Assembly (NCBI GenBank): GCA_031278755.1
Contig: JAITJV010000272.1
Span: 1 to 5,773 of the forward strand
Direction: 5' to 3'
Origin: Treponema sp.
Lineage (GTDB): Bacteria; Spirochaetota; Spirochaetia; Treponematales; Breznakiellaceae
DNA length: 5,773 nucleotides
The position numbers and the translations under genes were made by a program. Positions within the stretch are counted from its first letter, which is position 1. Each line of letters starts with the position of its first letter. Of the stretch, positions 5,037-5,773 are shown piece by piece. The notes below the pieces were generated by a model. That model saw nothing but the letters and a program-made list of their open reading frames with translations. It was not told the origin of the DNA and ran no database searches.

Positions 5037-5773
5037 TTACCTGAAATGCCAGCGGTACAGCCTGTTGTCAAGGCCCGTCCCGGTACATTCATTTTTTCCG
5101 TTTCCGTTAAGATCCAGAAAACTGGGCCGCCCCCAGACGGGAAGCGGAAAACCGTCAAGGGAACTAAAGCCGCGGGTGTAACCGTAGAGGGCGTTTCCCT
5201 CCCCGGAAAAAAAGATTTCCGGAATCTTGTCCCCGTCAATGTCAACTGTCGTGATGTATCCTTCTTCCTTTACGGAAACATCAGGAACATTTTGGCTGAG
5301 CATCCGTCCTTCAAGCGTTACCTGGCAGAGGAGGCCCTCCGAGGAAACGAGCCAGAACATCTCGCCGTCCCATACCGGCTGAAGGTAAAACACGCCGGGA
5401 AGCTCCAGCGGAAAGCCGGGCAGCATTTCGGCGTTTTCATTGTAAACCGAAAGTTTCCCCGCCTGCGTAATGAACGCGGCAAGAAGGGTTTCCTTTTTTT
5501 CACGGGAATTCCCCGAAGTAAAAAGCAGGGGGGACCCGAAGGCTATGCCGTCTACAGGCGCGGGCCAGTTGGGAAGGGCCCCGCCGCCGGCGTCAAGGAG
5601 CCATATACCGCCCAGAAAACGTTTCGGATAAACAGCGGCATAAGACCGGTTTTCCACTTTGAGAAACGAGGGCGGAGACCTGAGGGCGGCGGAAAAGTCT
5701 GTCTCCCAGAGGCTTTGGGTTCCCTTTTCGTCTATGACGTGAATATTTCCTTCCTCATCGCTCAGGAACAGCT
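5037..5773 (-). CDS. Beta-propeller (FG-GAP/PQQ-like) protein, N-terminus beyond the window
   Basis: The frame stays open from the TAA at 5037-5039 to the window end, giving 244 visible C-terminal residues. The GTG at 5655-5657 is not needed as a start, because upstream codons (e.g. DEEGNIHVIDEKG) continue the same repeat pattern. About five blade-like repeats are visible, each with a hydrophobic strand, a short turn such as DEEGNIHVID or AGKLSVYNENAEMLPGFP, and a GWP/GFP-type end. Two calcium-loop-like motifs, DIDGDKIPE (177-185) and DLNGNGKNE (220-228), resemble FG-GAP/VCBS repeats. Such propellers are usually exported and bind proteins or polysaccharides. The signal peptide, if present, lies outside the window. 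The stop is 11 nt before the lipoprotein start, so the two genes are probably co-transcribed. The substrate or partner is unknown, and a quinoprotein-like enzyme is possible but unsupported. Confidence 0.85.
   Translation of the reverse strand, partial: LFLSDEEGNIHVIDEKGTQSLWETDFSAALRSPPSFLKVENRSYAAVYPKRFLGGIWLLDAGGGALPNWPAPVDGIAFGSPLLFTSGNSREKKETLLAAFITQAGKLSVYNENAEMLPGFPLELPGVFYLQPVWDGEMFWLVSSEGLLCQVTLEGRMLSQNVPDVSVKEEGYITTVDIDGDKIPEIFFSGEGNALYGYTRGFSSLDGFPLPVWGRPSFLDLNGNGKNECTGTGLDNRLYRWHFR

Noticed and set aside
5655..5657. GTG as the start of the beta-propeller gene
   Set aside because: The frame remains open to the window end, and the upstream residues continue the propeller repeat pattern, so the gene is simply cut by the window edge.

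Overview
The window reads as a piece of chromosome from a spirochaete, most likely a Treponema-type organism with moderately high G+C such as the gut or termite-associated treponemes. This is inference. It rests on the J-domain protein / methionine aminopeptidase / HtrA gene order, which from memory resembles the map-htrA neighbourhood of Treponema pallidum, on phenylalanine-rich lipoprotein signals with loose lipoboxes, and on the overall protein style. No rRNA, tRNA, CRISPR array, transposase or phage gene is visible.

Left part, + strand (1-3802). After a possible gene tail (ending at 61) there are four genes in a row. They are a small flavodoxin-fold-like protein (109-516), a J-domain co-chaperone with a helical TPR-like tail (558-1352), a type I methionine aminopeptidase with all metal ligands and a GTG start (1398-2162), and a two-PDZ HtrA/Deg serine protease (2303-3802). 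The first three are closely spaced (about 40-45 nt) and may be co-transcribed, although a weak terminator-like site lies between the first two. htrA has its own AT-rich promoter-like region and a strong leader hairpin, so it is probably controlled separately. The shared theme is protein quality: folding assistance, N-terminal maturation and envelope proteolysis.

Middle (3803-3885). This is a short convergent intergenic region with two tandem stem-loops, probably terminating or stabilising transcripts from both sides.

Right part, - strand (3886-5773). An envelope-type gene pair is read leftwards. The upstream gene, cut by the window end, encodes a beta-propeller protein with calcium-loop-like motifs. 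The downstream gene encodes a putative lipoprotein with a helical TPR-like middle and S-layer-homology-like repeats at its C-terminus. They are 11 nt apart, with a good ribosome-binding site between them, so they are almost certainly one operon.

The most unusual DNA feature is a cluster of three overlapping or adjacent palindromes at 1325-1372. It supplies the last codons and the stop codon of the J-protein gene and looks like an inserted palindromic repeat unit or a regulatory hairpin set ahead of map. No clearly new biological system is evident. Most of the window is ordinary housekeeping and envelope genes.
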